DNA of 64,000 nt from positions 3,410,001 to 3,474,000 of the forward strand of contig QUOL01000001.1 in NCBI GenBank assembly GCA_009761415.1, given 5' to 3'. The position numbers and the translations under genes are program-made. A model generated the notes under the pieces. That model worked only from the letters and a program-made list of their open reading frames with translations, searched no databases and was not told where the DNA came from. How positions within the stretch are numbered: the first letter of the stretch is position 1; the number at the start of each line of letters is the position of its first letter. This DNA is from Sarcomyxa edulis. Its lineage: Eukaryota; Basidiomycota; Agaricomycetes; Agaricales; Mycenaceae. Positions 10,600-22,556 of this stretch are shown one piece after another.

Positions 10600-12254
10600 G
10601 AAGTCTCCTCTGGATGGAGCATCTGCGGGGTTCTCTTTGGTTGGGATCCAGACAATAGTGAGCTATATCTGATAGGTGTGGAAGAGTTGTAGGATTTGGC
10701 GAAGGATTGCATTTTGTTGGGAATTTCTAGACATGTCGGCTTTGAGAGCTCCGACTACGCCGGTATTATCTGATCGGAGAATGAAATGACAGTCGCGGAA
10801 ACCTGCGTTAATCACCGCGCATAGGGCGAGTTCAACTGCTACCATCTCGGCCCAGCCAATATCGTGCTTATCCTTGTGCCAGCCAGGAATTAATGGAAAG
10901 GCTAACCATTTGTCGTCCATGATGAAACCGATGCCCCAGGTGGACGAAGCGTCGACACAGACTTCGATGGGAAGAGGAGGACGCGGAGCTTTGATTTTGA
11001 TACCGCACCATGGATTGGCCAAGGTAGACCTCCACCAGGTGGCCTCGAGAGCGAGCGATGAATTGATTGTGTGTTTAATGTTACGGTTGGAATTGGAACT
11101 GAAGGTGGCGAGAAAAAAATAAAAGGCAGGAAGATGTGAACGACCTTGAGGAACAACGAGGGTGCAATGGTTGAGAGTGCCCACTAATACGTCCGCTTCC
11201 TTGCAGGATTTTGATCCGCCTCGGATCCAGCCATCGAGACGAGCGAGGTATTTCAGACGTTTGGATTCGGGAAGGCAGACAGATTTGTTGGGAATATCCC
11301 ATAAGAAACCAATGTATGTGAAGGATGTAGCAAAAGGAAAATGCTTCTTGGGAGCCCAAGGCCAACCTAATTCTTTGCCTATATTCCAGATGAGTTTTTC
11401 GGTGTAGCGATAAGACCAAGGACCAGTAGCAGAGGGAACGATAGGATAACGGAAGAATATGAAGTCGTCGACCCACTTCAGAAAGTCGTCGATGTTCTTG
11501 AACTTGAAAATACGGCAGAGAGCGTCTGTGACGCGACCAAAAACACCCATGGAACTAGCGGAACCGAAAGAGAAACAACCGTCAAGGGTGATTCGACGCC
11601 TGTTGAGAATGCAGAAATAAGGACAGTCTTCTGGAGCGGATGGCATACGACGAAAGGCTGAGTCGACATCAAAAACAGTAACCTGAAGATTTGGGAATTT
11701 AGCAACCCAATGAATGAAAGGAACGGATGAATACTGACCTCCGTACCTGGGGGTGCATTGGCAATAAGAAGATAACAACTGGTGAAGGTACCCCAGTCAC
11801 ATTGGAAGACAGATGTGTCGATTTGAGAATTTACAGAGGAAATGAAAGGATCGTTGCGAGGAAAGGAATGATCTTGAATAATACAGAATTTGCCGCTGCC
11901 GGGTTCCTTCTCAATGACACCCAGCGGCGAGGAACAGTACGGACCAATAAGAGACTCGAGGAAGGCAGGACCATAGGACTCAGAATAACGACCAGCGTCT
12001 AGTTCTTTCTGAAAGGATTCTTGAACGGCGAAATCGGAATCAATAGCGGAGGAGTGGTTCGGAGGAGTATATGTAGAGAGAATGGGAAGAGTTACACCGG
12101 CGCGGAAGCCGTAAGCGATACCTTTTGGAACATCGGAGAATTCCTCGAGGCAGCCAGCTTCGTCGAGGAGTTCATGCCACTTTTCAGGTATCAGTGGCGT
12201 CATGATGGGAAAGTACCGATCAAGCAGAACAGGATTGCGCAGAATGCGCAGCAT
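10600..12254 (-). pseudogene. DIRS reverse transcriptase-RNase H
   Basis: Exon 1 (12254-11739) carries the RT N-terminal part, ending PPGTE. Exon 2 (11682 onward) opens with VTVFDVDSAFRR. The 56 bp between (11683-11738) start GTCAGT and end CAG, and removing them restores the frame, so this looks like a spliceosomal intron. Exon 2 has the RT active site VDDFIFF and RNase H motifs (VDASSTWG, an AEMVAVELAL helix, LRSDNTG). A TAG at 10663 interrupts the frame, but homology continues past it to an ENPADAPSRG motif (about 10600-10630), which shows the stop is a mutation. The start overlaps the end of the Gag zinc-finger ORF by about 35 bp. Confidence 0.82.
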
Positions 12255-14455
12255 TTCCGCAGAGGGAGCAGGTGTGAGAGAAATTGCAGTTGGTGTTGGA
12301 ACATGATACCGGACTGTTGAACGAGAAACAAATGAGCTTACTGTCAGCTGCCTCCCAGCGGCCTGCGTCGGACTTGACGAGGAATTTAGGGGGATTGGCG
12401 CATTTTCTGTAGTGATGACCGTCCGCGATGCCGCAGAACATGCATTTTGTGTCTGCGTTGGACTTTCCGCTGGTATCGCGCCTGGATTGGCGGTTCAAAT
12501 TGGAGGGAGATCTCGCCTGCGAACTGGACGCTTCGTGAAAGGGAGCGACGGTTGGATGGGGGAGCTGAGGAAGACGCTGAGCCACGGGCTATATCTAACG
12601 CAGCGTTGATCCGGTCATCATGATCCTGCTCAACGACTTGATCCCATATCTTCTCCTGGAAGACTGAAATGTCAAAAGTATCGGAGTGATCAGCGTGTGC
12701 GCGGCAAAGGACTATGTCGTAGTTGACCCAGAGTGAGAATTTGGTCGTGAAGTTTACAGCGGAGGTGATTCTCTCAAAGTGGATAGCAAACTGTGCCGCA
12801 ATCTCTTTGGCTGCATCGCCGCCGATCTCGGGAACTTCGCCGTCGTAGCCGGCGAGAAGAAGCCGTCTCATCATCTCGACGAGATTGACTGTGGCTTCAC
12901 GGAAGTCACTCTGACTAATCTTACAATCGCCAGTCGGAACTAGGATGTTGGACTTGATATTGATCTGTCCCAAAGACGAGATCGAGAGGGCGTTCGGGGT
13001 GAGAGCCGTAGTAACGGCGTCAGGACGTCGCTTGGCATTCGTAACATGAGTAAGGGGAATGTATGTGTGGTTTCCGCTGGTCAGATTACGACGAACGCCC
13101 GGGGGGTCAAGCAGAACATGCTGACTGAGCAAGCGTGGACCGTTAGGCCTGGACGGCTGGTGATGATGAAGCCGCGGTAAATGCTGTGGTAAAACAGTCG
13201 TACGCAATGGGGGAGGAATAAGAGGACCTGTGTGAATGATATAGGTCAGCCCTATGTAAAAACTCGGATATGACGAGTAGGGCAAGCGTCGCGAAAATGA
13301 CCATGGGTAGGCGGAAGGCCGTAAACGTAGCGGTAACGCGTAAGGAGAAATAACCCGGATGGGATATGATATGCGGAAGGAAACAATGTCAATCAAGATA
13401 TCGAGCATCAAAGAACAAATAATAAGAGATAACACAGAGTAGTAATTTGGTAAACTAAAAGATTTTCTAAACGAAGGCACGGGAGAAAGCCGAGACGCGT
13501 AAGACGGTAATAGAGGAAGAAACACGCACCATGATCTATTCCTAAGGGGTGGTCGAAGAGGGATCCGGTATTGAGTATCGCGTCGCGTTCTTCGCGTCTG
13601 GCTGCAGCGAGAAGGCTTGAAAGTTTGTCCTCGAACAGTGAGACTCTCTTGGCGGTTGAACGATGTGCTGGTGCAATGTCGCCAGTGACGGCCACTGAAG
13701 GAATTGTCGGCGGGGCCGGCACAGTTTCTGTATGTTGAAGTGGCTGTGGAAGGGTTGAAAACAAAAGGGTTCCTTAGGGAGTTGATGACAGAAGGTTTGG
13801 AGGGAGCTTCGCGAAAAACACGAGAAGTCTCTGTGTCGATCACGTTACGGTCAGGTGAAGCTGGAGCGAAGTGAGCTCGGGGCGAGTTCTCCGCTCTCGC
13901 CTTGCCCTTGTCTTTGAGGGAAAGATGGAAAGGAACGGTATCGATGTTGATTTTCTGACGCTTGGAGGCGTGCTTGGATGATTTGGACGGCCCCGGAGCC
14001 GGGGAAGGAGTGGTCGGCTGGCGCTGACAAGTACGTCCACAAGAGGTCCTTGGAAGACGTCGAGCAGGAGGCTCAAAGTCGTCGTGGTAATGCAGTTGGT
14101 GGTCTGGGGAAGATTTAGGCAAACCGTCGAAATCGGTGGATGGCGGAGGAGGGATATGTTCTAGGACTGGGGGGGGGGTGAAGAGGGAGGCAAAATCCCT
14201 TGGTGTGACATGGCAGGAAGTGAGATCGACTGTTCGTCGTCGCTGCCGAAGGGATCAACTTTGTCGTCGTCATCATCGTTGGTACCAGCGATCTCCATCG
14301 CCGCGTCGGTGGACGGGCCTACGGGATCAGATGGAGTAATGGCGTCTAGGGCGGAGGGGGGGGGAGACAGAGGAGAGGTGGTCGCTAGCCACCGCATTCT
14401 GAACGACCAGATTGGCTCTCGCGGTGTTCCTGGTAGTGCGACGAAGGGCGGACAT
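12220..14455 (-). pseudogene. DIRS Gag-like protein (multiple frame changes)
   Basis: The best start is the ATG at 14455 (MSALRRTTRN). Coding-like sequence follows in several frames: 14327-14455, 14161-14397, about 13800-14122, a helical piece about 13550-13700 (RVSLFEDKLSSLL), and about 12586-13200. It ends with Cys/His finger sequence at 12220-12585 (CMFCGIADGHHYRKC, then CSLCGNAAHSAQSC). Two of the frame changes fall at runs of G/C near 14170 and 14357. The AT-rich stretch 13230-13540 may hold an intron. This is ORF1 of the DIRS element; nucleic-acid binding is inferred from the fingers. Confidence 0.65.
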
Positions 14456-14608
14456 TGTAGGTATGAAATGGAAAAATTCTGGTATGTACGGAATCAGAAA
14501 GGAATGGGGAATTCGAAATTGGGGAAAGGAAGTGGGGAATTTCAAATCTGAAGCCGGTGGGCGGCCTAACTCGAAATAGGGGTTATGAGGAAATGGAGAA
14601 AAATCCAA

Positions 14609-15170
14609 CGAAACTCGGGGAGGAAGTGTATGTATTGTATGTAAAAGCGTAATACTCTAGGAAAAAGGTGAAAAAGACGTATGTACGGGAGAGTACGTCG
14701 AGGACGAGGAAACGATGGACGTGGAAGGAAGGAAAGAAGTGAAGACAACGGAAGTCGTCGCTTTCCGGAAGTCTTCCACGCCATGTGCACGAAAAGCTGT
14801 GCTCTCTCATCCCGGTCCTCCTTTCGGATCACGTCCGATCCTTATTGTCCAGTCGGTCCCATCATACTGTACAACTTTCCCACCCCTGCAATGATAAATG
14901 TGCGAACTTTTGCAAAAATCTCGCAGGGAAATGATTAGAAAAGAAAAAGTCTCAAATAAATCTAAGGACTCGTAACTAATCCTCAATATGGATTGGAGAG
15001 CGGAAGGGGCCGCGGTGGCTGTGCACAGTCTGCGAATGTCAGATGACTAGTAGTTCGCGTCGCGGAAAACCGTTCGACTTGTGTTCGACATTCGTTCCTC
15101 AAGGCCTCAATCTCGTCGCAATTCTGTCCGCCTTGCAACGCTAGCTGCATACTCAATCTTTGATCCAACG
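14609..15170. other. Intergenic: DIRS edge to dbf2 start
   Basis: No gene seen. The left part, purine-rich on the plus strand (14580-14760), may still be DIRS leader. The right part is the promoter and 5' region of the kinase gene. I found no repeat marking the DIRS end. Confidence 0.5.
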
Positions 15171-17086
15171 ATGCTGCGCCCACAGGACCCTTCGCATCAT
15201 TCTACGCCCGCGTCAACTTCTCCATCCAAACCACAGCACTCGAGTCTACCTCAGCAACAAAGCGAGAACTATTACCGTGATGTGCACATGGACACCGCCA
15301 AAGGTCTAACATCGATGGGCGGCTTTGATGTCCTCATGGGAACGGCTAAATCATTCCCCTTGAACGATGATATCCGCATGGACACAGCTCGAGGGCTTAC
15401 TATGAAGCAAAATCGACTCCCTTTGCGAGACAGAGAGCTTTTGGAGACATCAGAAGTAAAAAGAAAAGCTACGGTCGCACAGCTTTGTGAGTTCTGGTTG
15501 AACATCGATTGGATCTACAAGTTCTTCACCTCAACATATGCCTAGACTTCCTCGATTACTATTTTCAAAGTCTTGGCTACCTCGCTGCTCGTAAAGAACG
15601 CCGCAGGATTTTTGACAAGGACACCACTGCCCGAGATCTGAAGCCGTCTGAATACGCCAAGGAATTCAAATCATACTGTGGCCGCGAGCGCGTCCTCCTT
15701 CGACGTCGCCGAACAAAACTTCGTGTTGATCAGTTCCATATCATCGCTCAGGTCGGACAAGGAGGTTATGGTGAAGTGTTTCTCGCGAGGAAGCAGGAGA
15801 CTGGCGAAGTTTGCGCCCTCAAGAAGATGCGGAAACGGACCTTATTCAAGATGGACGAGGTGAGTGCGATGACCATGCCCTACGATCGCATCCAACAATC
15901 ATACAGATCCGGCATGTCCTGGTCGAACGCGACATTCTCACGGCAACAAAGACTCCTTGGCTTGTTCGTCTTCTATATGCGTTTCAGGACCCTCAGCATG
16001 TCTACCTTGCCATGGAGTACGTTCCTGGAGGAGACTTTCGGACCCTTTTGAACAACTCCGGTGTCCTAAAGGAAGAACACGCACGTTTTTACATCAGTGA
16101 GATGTTCGCTGCCGTCAATGAGCTCCATAAACTAGGGTACATCCATCGTGACCTCAAACCTGAGGTACGCCGTTCAGACAAAAGAAGTCGACCATATTTG
16201 ACTTGACAGTGTCTTTGGAATCAGAACTTCCTAGTCGATGGATCTGGACACGTAAAACTCACCGATTTCGGTCTCGCAACAGGTGCACTGAATCCGCGCC
16301 GGATAGAGTCTCTCAAAGCCAAAGTACGTGATGCTTCCCTTGCTCTCCCGATTCCCTTTGATCATTCCACTCTAGCTGGATAGAGTCAAGGATAACCAAA
16401 TAACATACCGTTCTACTCTCGAACGTCGCTCTATATACCGCTCTATCCGTATCAATGACCCGCGGTATGCAGACTCCATCGTAGGCTCTCCTGATTACAT
16501 GGCTCCCGAAGTGTTGCGCGGAAAGCCATACAGCTATTCTGTCGACTTCTGGTCTCTCGGCTGTATCCTTTTCGAGTTTCTCGCTGGGTTTCCTCCCTTC
16601 AGCGGCAGCACTCCTGAGGAAACATGGACCAATCTCAAGAACTGGACGAAAGTTCTTCGTCGACCCGAATATGAAAAACCCGAGGATCTCATCTTCAACC
16701 TCTCTGACTCGTCCTGGAGCGCCATCACCCATCTGCTTGCGCATGCTAGTGTCCGTTACTCCACTATCGACCAAATCAGTAGTCATCCCTTCTTCGAAAA
16801 AGTGCACTGGGATGACCTTCGTGCAGTGCGAGCCCCATTCGTCCCTGCTCTGGACTCGGAAATCGACACGGGCTACTACGACGATTTCACCTCAGCTGAG
16901 GATATGGCCAAATATGCGGAGGTCAAAGAGAAACAAAAGAATGTGGACCAGGTGAAAGAAAAGGAGGAACCGTTCGCTAGAGGAGTGTGGGTCGGGTTTA
17001 CTTTCGGCAAAAATGGGCTTGGGCCTACAAATAAGACATCCACGAGTGAAGGCTACGACGACGGACCTCTCGCCACTATCTTTTAG
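15171..17086 (+). CDS. dbf2: Dbf2/Sid2-type NDR protein kinase (mitotic exit / septation)
   Basis: Five exons: 15171-15486, 15546-15859, 15907-16164, 16225-16323 and 16376-17086, all GT-AG. The protein has a disordered N-terminus, then the Mob-binding helix region ([16 protein letters not shown]). The AGC/NDR kinase domain has the glycine loop [13 protein letters not shown]-type Lys in CALKKM, HRDLKPE, DFG in [10 protein letters not shown], and the activation-segment site [12 protein letters not shown]. The C-terminus carries the hydrophobic motif GFTFG. It reads closer to Dbf2/Dbf20/Sid2 than to Cbk1/Orb6 (short loop, [23 protein letters not shown]). The kinase works with Mob1 at the end of the mitotic-exit/septation cascade. 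An upstream in-frame ATG (15081) is possible but would add an unconserved leader. Confidence 0.92.
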
Positions 17087-17658
17087 TCCACAGTTTCCAA
17101 CTCTCGTTCTCGTCTAGCCCATCCGCGGTATACCTCTATACCCTCTACGTACATGATCCTCGATCCGCACGACCGCAATCGCATTGATACCATTTCCCTT
17201 CTTACCTTGGACTTCGTTTTTGCAAGATCTCTCTTCCAGATGTTGTATACCCCTCTGCCACAATTTGCCCGATGTTTCAATGCCGTTCTACGATCGCGAA
17301 ACCTTCTCCGCCGATCTGAATGGTATCTATTCTCATCCAGTCTTCTGCCCGTTGCACAAACCCACATACGCCTAATGTGTGAAATTACAGGGTATATAAA
17401 CGTGTTCATTCGTCACTGAATATCTCTACTTCAACAAGACACAGAAGCCTGTATGTAGAAGTCTCATGGGGCAAAGTCCGCAATCATGAACGTAACAGAC
17501 ATTAAATGTGATCCTATAAGTACTGACGACACCTCCGCAGAAAGCGGATGAATCAAACTTTCCCGGGTACACCATCCACTTCACCCTCACCCTCGACAGG
17601 CCGAATGCGCCCTCTATCGTCCATCCGTGCACTAGATGAAAGTATCAGAATGATGTGG
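17087..17658. other. Intergenic between convergent dbf2 and UNC93-A
   Basis: Shared 3' region of two convergent genes. No supported gene seen; the small frames here are chance. Confidence 0.6.
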
Positions 17659-19643
17659 CTACCGTGTTAAGTATACTTTTCTAACGTACAGCACTTCTTC
17701 GGAAAGCTCCGTGTGTTCCTTGACCCGCAGATGGATCATAGGCAATATGAACAGCAGTCCAGCGACGAGCAAAACCCACGTAGAGATAAAGATGTTCATG
17801 AATCTGAATGAAATGTCAATGAGCTAGAGATCTCATAGAGTTGTCTTGCTCGTACGGAATCTTGACAGCATCAGCACGCCACACGCCCGCAGCACCTGCT
17901 GACTGCAGTGATTTGTCTGGTAATGACGTAGTCAGTCTTCAAGCAGATGAGGATCAAAAAGATTCAACGCACAGAATCCAGCAAAGTGAGCAAGCTTGTG
18001 GGGATCGTTCGACATGGCGCCCATAAGCCAGTAGGCCGTAGTTTGCCACATCGAGTCAAGCAATCCGCAGAAAATATAGAGCCAGATCCGTCCGGGATAC
18101 CCTGTGTCATGGAAATCCATCCTAGAGGGATTCGCCGCGAGAGATTCTCGAGTATATTGCCTAGTGGAGTCAATGAACATATGCATTCGAATTGATACAG
18201 AACTCGACACTTACTTCTGGTAGAAGTAGGCCCAGATGTTGACGATAAACACCATAATGAATAGAGTCGCCCAACCTGTAAAGGCACGAATGCGACGGCC
18301 GAGATATTTGTTATCTAGGAGTAGGCCAATAAGGAGAGATCCGACGATCTGAGTGCTCCAGTATATCATATTATTCAATCCACGAGTACGGATGTTGAAG
18401 AACGCTCCGTTGTATTCGCTGAACTCTGTGGCAAAGCAGGGATCGTCAGCTTAGATGTCCAGCTTTCTTGAAAGAAGGATACGACTCACGCCATGTATAG
18501 AACCAGTTGCTCACGAAGAACATAGGGAACAGGAACAGAACCATGGGATCGGTCTTGAGGGCGATATATAGGCCGTAGATCTCAGTCTGCCACGATGGAT
18601 GACGAGGAACAGTCACTCTAGTCCCGTCCGTACGAATCTGCCCAGAGTTCAGAACGGTTTGAGATCACAGATTTTTGTTGGCATTCACCATTTGGTCGGG
18701 AGACACCATCAACATAGGGAGAGTCATGCCGATGAGTGTGAGGACGAGGAAACCGATCTAGATGCACAATGTCAAGTTGTGGCTCTCTAGAGGATATATC
18801 CGTCACCTACGTATGTACCGTTGGCGACTTGAGAGAGGAGGATGATATGTCAAATCGCAACTAAGATGTCTTGAATGATACTTACCAGAGTTACTCTACG
18901 AAACATTAGTCAGTAATCAAACTATCAAAACTAGTGACAGCACTTGCCTCCGAGTGGAAATTGTCCCCGAACGCAACAGCGGCACCGATTACACCACCCA
19001 AATTGAAGATGGACCAGAAGACACCTATGTATCGGCCTTTCTGACTTTCCGTAGGGTACGACATCATGATCGAACCTTGAGCAGTCCATAACAGACCGGC
19101 ACAGATGCCCAGAACTGCTCCAGCTGCAATCACAAAGGCACCTGCATGAGGATGGATGTTCATGGAGCTATACCGGGTATCAGAGATGGTCGGTGGAGGT
19201 CTAGTACATAACCTACAGATACGATCCAATGAACAATGAATAACCCATGCTGCCTAGAAGAAGCGTGAGCCGAGGCCCGAGCTTGTTGTTGATAGACCCA
19301 GCGAAGAAGGCAGCGAATGCAAAAGTCTGACATGTTGGTTAGTCATGAGTGGCATACGAACAGAACGCTGATGATGACATACCGCATAGAGGGCGGCGTT
19401 AGAGTTCGAGTTCGTGGTGGGGTCAACCTGACCGCCTCCTCCTAGACCAGTCAGGGCGTTGAACATTCCCGGGCACATGAAACATACAAGTCCCAACATG
19501 GCAGTTTGGGTTAACGGATGATAGTAGAGTCCTTTGAGCCCCGTAGGACGCTCAAAGACGAGGGCATGGGATTGAGAGCCAGAGTCGTCGCTGGTGCCAC
19601 TGCCGTCATGATAGTCCTTCTCATGCACAGAGCTGTCGGCCAT
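17659..19643 (-). CDS. UNC93-like major-facilitator membrane protein, copy A (479 aa)
   Basis: Eleven exons, all in frame: 19643-19383, 19326-19217, 19167-18948, 18895-18886 (10 nt), 18827-18811 (17 nt), 18757-18689, 18637-18490, 18425-18215, 18160-17973, 17916-17856, 17803-17659. The protein matches the fungal UNC93/DUF895 branch of the MFS fold: a first helix with GLVCFMCPGMFNALTGLGGGG, then GICAGLLWTAQGSIMMSYP, an IGVFWSIFNLGGVIG helix, and the late MAYW-like segment SMWQTTAYWLMGAMSND. About 11-12 membrane segments are expected. No substrate is known for fungal members. The intron before the 10-nt exon starts GC rather than GT. It is a tandem paralogue of the gene at 20392-22556. Confidence 0.9.
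18886..18895 (-). other. 10-nt micro-exon of UNC93-A behind a GC-AG intron
   Basis: The preceding intron (18896-18947) starts GCAAGT and ends TAG, with a CTAAT-type branch sequence. Only with this GC donor and the 10-nt exon do flanking exons join in frame to give SESNSVANGTY. The 17-nt exon follows. Confidence 0.75.
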
Positions 19644-20391
19644 GATATTTAGCAATCAACGAGGAATGGGAGGAGACGCACGACCGAGATGCGCTCCGCG
19701 AGGTTGAGATATATATACTGTAACGGGAGGATCACACGACGGGTTCCAGGTGATATGATACGAAAGAAGATTCTAATTCATCGAGAGCTGCCGAATGGTT
19801 ATCTACCCACATGGCGACAAGTTCTGCATCAAACGCAGATTGAACGAGGCTAAAATCTGGAGATAAGTGTCGGGGAGTTCTTCCGGTTCGACAGTCTGAA
19901 TAATACCCACCGTCGAGGCATGGCTAGAGAAGAAAGAAGTTCTTCGTCGAGGTCTCGCTTTCAATTTAGATTTGATTCCGGACATCCTCGAGTCGAATAA
20001 CAAAATAGTTGTAAAATGGTTGAAAATAGCGTCGTTGAACTATCTGAATATCAATCAACGCGAGGCACACGATCGAGTGGACCGCACTCGGGTGTCGAAA
20101 GCAAGATCGATGATGCATGAACACTACTTGAGATGTTTCAGGAACGAAGCACCCCCATGGATATCTTCTAAGGAGGCTTTCTGTGACCGAGTGCTTGCGG
20201 CCTAGAGGCGGGTATAAGTATTTTTGGTAGGTAGTACATGCATTAAATTAAGTATAGTCTGGAGTCCCAACCCAATACCTCCCTGTACCAGTGAAAGGTA
20301 TACTACGTATTAATACAAACCTCGAGAGCGAGGTAGCGAATTGTGGCCATAAGATGGTAAGTTCTGCATTAATTTTGAGGCTAGGAACCAG
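19644..20391. other. Intergenic between the two UNC93 copies
   Basis: Promoter of copy A and terminator region of copy B. No supported gene. Confidence 0.55.
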
Positions 20392-22556
20392 TTAGTATGT
20401 CCAGTCTTGAGGCCCTCTTTCTCTAGTTTCGTCTTCAACAGCGTTCGGCGGTCTTATGTGTCCGTGCTCATCCATTCTAGCACTGCAGTAACGGCCAGAG
20501 ATGAGCGAGACACGGTGAGCGAGGATCAAACGAACGTACAGCGTCTCATCCGCGAGCTCCGTGTGGTCTTTCACACGTAAATGAATCATCGGGAATGAGA
20601 AAACTAGACCAGAAACAAGAAGGACCCATGTTGATATGAAGACATTCATGTAGCTATGATAACAACCGACGTGTCAGTGGAAAGACGACGGATTGATGGT
20701 CTATCAACTCACGGGACCTTGACGGCATCTGCTCGCCAAACGCCAGCTGCACCAGCTGATTGCATCGACTTGTCTAGTTATGGTAGTGTTCAATCTAACT
20801 TTCCATCACAGGATAGCAAGAATAAGAGACGCACAGAAGCCCGTGAAATGCGCAAGTTTGGCTGGGTCGTTTGACATCGCGCCCATCAGCCAGTATGTGG
20901 TGGTCTGCCACATGGAATCTAAGAGACCACAGAATATGTAGAGCACGACCCGGGGTCGATATGCAGAATCGTGTATATCGATCTTCTCGGAAGGAAGAGT
21001 TTCCCGCGTGTAGTGCCTGTGGAGTAGATTAGACCGATTGGAGACCGGAGTGAGAGGAGATGAAAACAAACTTTTGGTAAAAATATGCCCATACATGGAC
21101 TACGAATATCATGATCATGAGTACTGTCCACCCGATGAAGGCACGCAGTCTGCGGCTCAGTGCTTGTTGGTCGAGAACAAACCCGATAGAGATTGAACCA
21201 ACTATCTGCGCCATCCAATAGACCATATTATTCAATGCACGCCCTCGGATATTGAACAGGGCGCCGTTGAATTCATTGAACTCTGGAGAGAACAAGAACG
21301 TCAGTTTCGGAGCGCGGTCGAGGAATATGGACACTGACGCCAAGTATAGAACCAATTACTGACGAAGAACATCGGAAACAACAGGACAACCATTGGGTCT
21401 GTCTTGAGTGCGACCCATAGACCGTATATCTCGGTTTTCCACGAGGGATAACGAGGAGCAGTGACCTTGGTGCCATCGGTACGAATCTAGTTTCCTAGAA
21501 GTCAATGCAGGATCAATAATTGTATGGAGAGCATTACCATCTTATCTGGATTGACCATAAACAGAGGGATAACCACCCCAATGAGAGTGATGACAAGGAA
21601 AGCAATCTAGAGCCAAATGAGCACAGGAATGAGTATTTGAAGCGCAATACTCACATATGTCCCGTTCCCCACTGGTAATCGCACGAATTAATTATACCAA
21701 GAAAGCGACGAGACGGATAGCACAGCTTACCATGGTTATTCTAGCCATCAATGCATCAGTATCATGGTAGGATATGGATGGTTCATCATAGATACTCGCC
21801 TCTGAGCGAAAATTCTCGCCAAACGCCACCGAAGCTCCGATGACACCACCAAGGTTGAAGATGGCCCAAAAAACACCGATGTATTTTCCCTTCTGGCTTT
21901 CAGTTGGGTAAGACAACATGATGGAGCCTTGCGCGGTCCACAAAAGACCGGCACAGATCCCTAGAATTGCACCGGCTCCAATCACGAAGCCGCCTGCATT
22001 GGAGTGTATATTCATCGCTCTGAATGTAATCTTTGAGAAATACGTTCAAGAGCACAGCATAAACAGCTCACAGGTATGAACCAATGAATAACGCGTAGCC
22101 AGCGCTACCCAACAAGAGTGTGACCCGAGATCCAAGTGTGTTGTTCACTGAGCTATCCTCCATGATAACATGTTATTCGAAGATGATTATCAAGTATAAA
22201 AATTACACACCCGGCGAAAAAAGCCGCGACAGCGAAAGTGGCGTATAATGTAGCATTGGCATTACCATTGACGGTGGTGGAAATCTGACCTGCTCCCCCA
22301 AGCCCAGTCAACGCGTTGAACATTCCCGGACACATGAAACAGACAAATCCCAACATCGCAACCTATCGTAGATGTTAGGTATGAGTATGCTCGATAGGAA
22401 GATTCAACAGCGCGCACATGCCTGGGTCATAGGATGCGACCATATACCCTTGATACCTCTAGGACGATCGAAGATGAGTGGGCGCATTGCATGAGATCCG
22501 TCGTCGCTGCTGATGCCACTGGCGTAACTCTTTTCTCCCTCTGCAAGAGTAGACAT
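20392..22556 (-). CDS. UNC93-like major-facilitator membrane protein, copy B (515 aa)
   Basis: Twelve exons, in frame: 22556-22422, 22362-22211, 22152-22072, 22019-21800, 21740-21731 (10 nt), 21671-21655 (17 nt), 21606-21538, 21486-21339, 21282-21072, 21016-20835, 20773-20713, 20653-20392. It aligns with copy A over its whole length, including the micro-exons and the GC-AG intron (21741-21799, donor GCGAGT). It differs by two extra early introns: one (22363-22421) has another apparent GC donor, GCATGT, and the other is 22153-22210 after AAFFAG. Its C-terminal tail is about 40 residues longer. The same orientation and adjacency point to tandem duplication, old enough for intron positions to differ. 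Confidence 0.9.

Larger units (their letters stand above)
8560..14608 (-). mobile_element. DIRS-type (tyrosine-recombinase) retrotransposon, interrupted
   Basis: On the minus strand the order is Gag-like ORF, RT plus RNase H, then a tyrosine recombinase, which is the DIRS arrangement. The RT active site is VDDF and there is no integrase. The element is damaged by frame changes in gag, a stop inside RNase H, an inverted-repeat insertion at 9731-10589, and loss of the recombinase C-terminus at the Gypsy junction (8559/8560). I did not find the terminal or split repeats typical of DIRS, so the right-hand limit near 14.6 kb is approximate. Confidence 0.85.
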
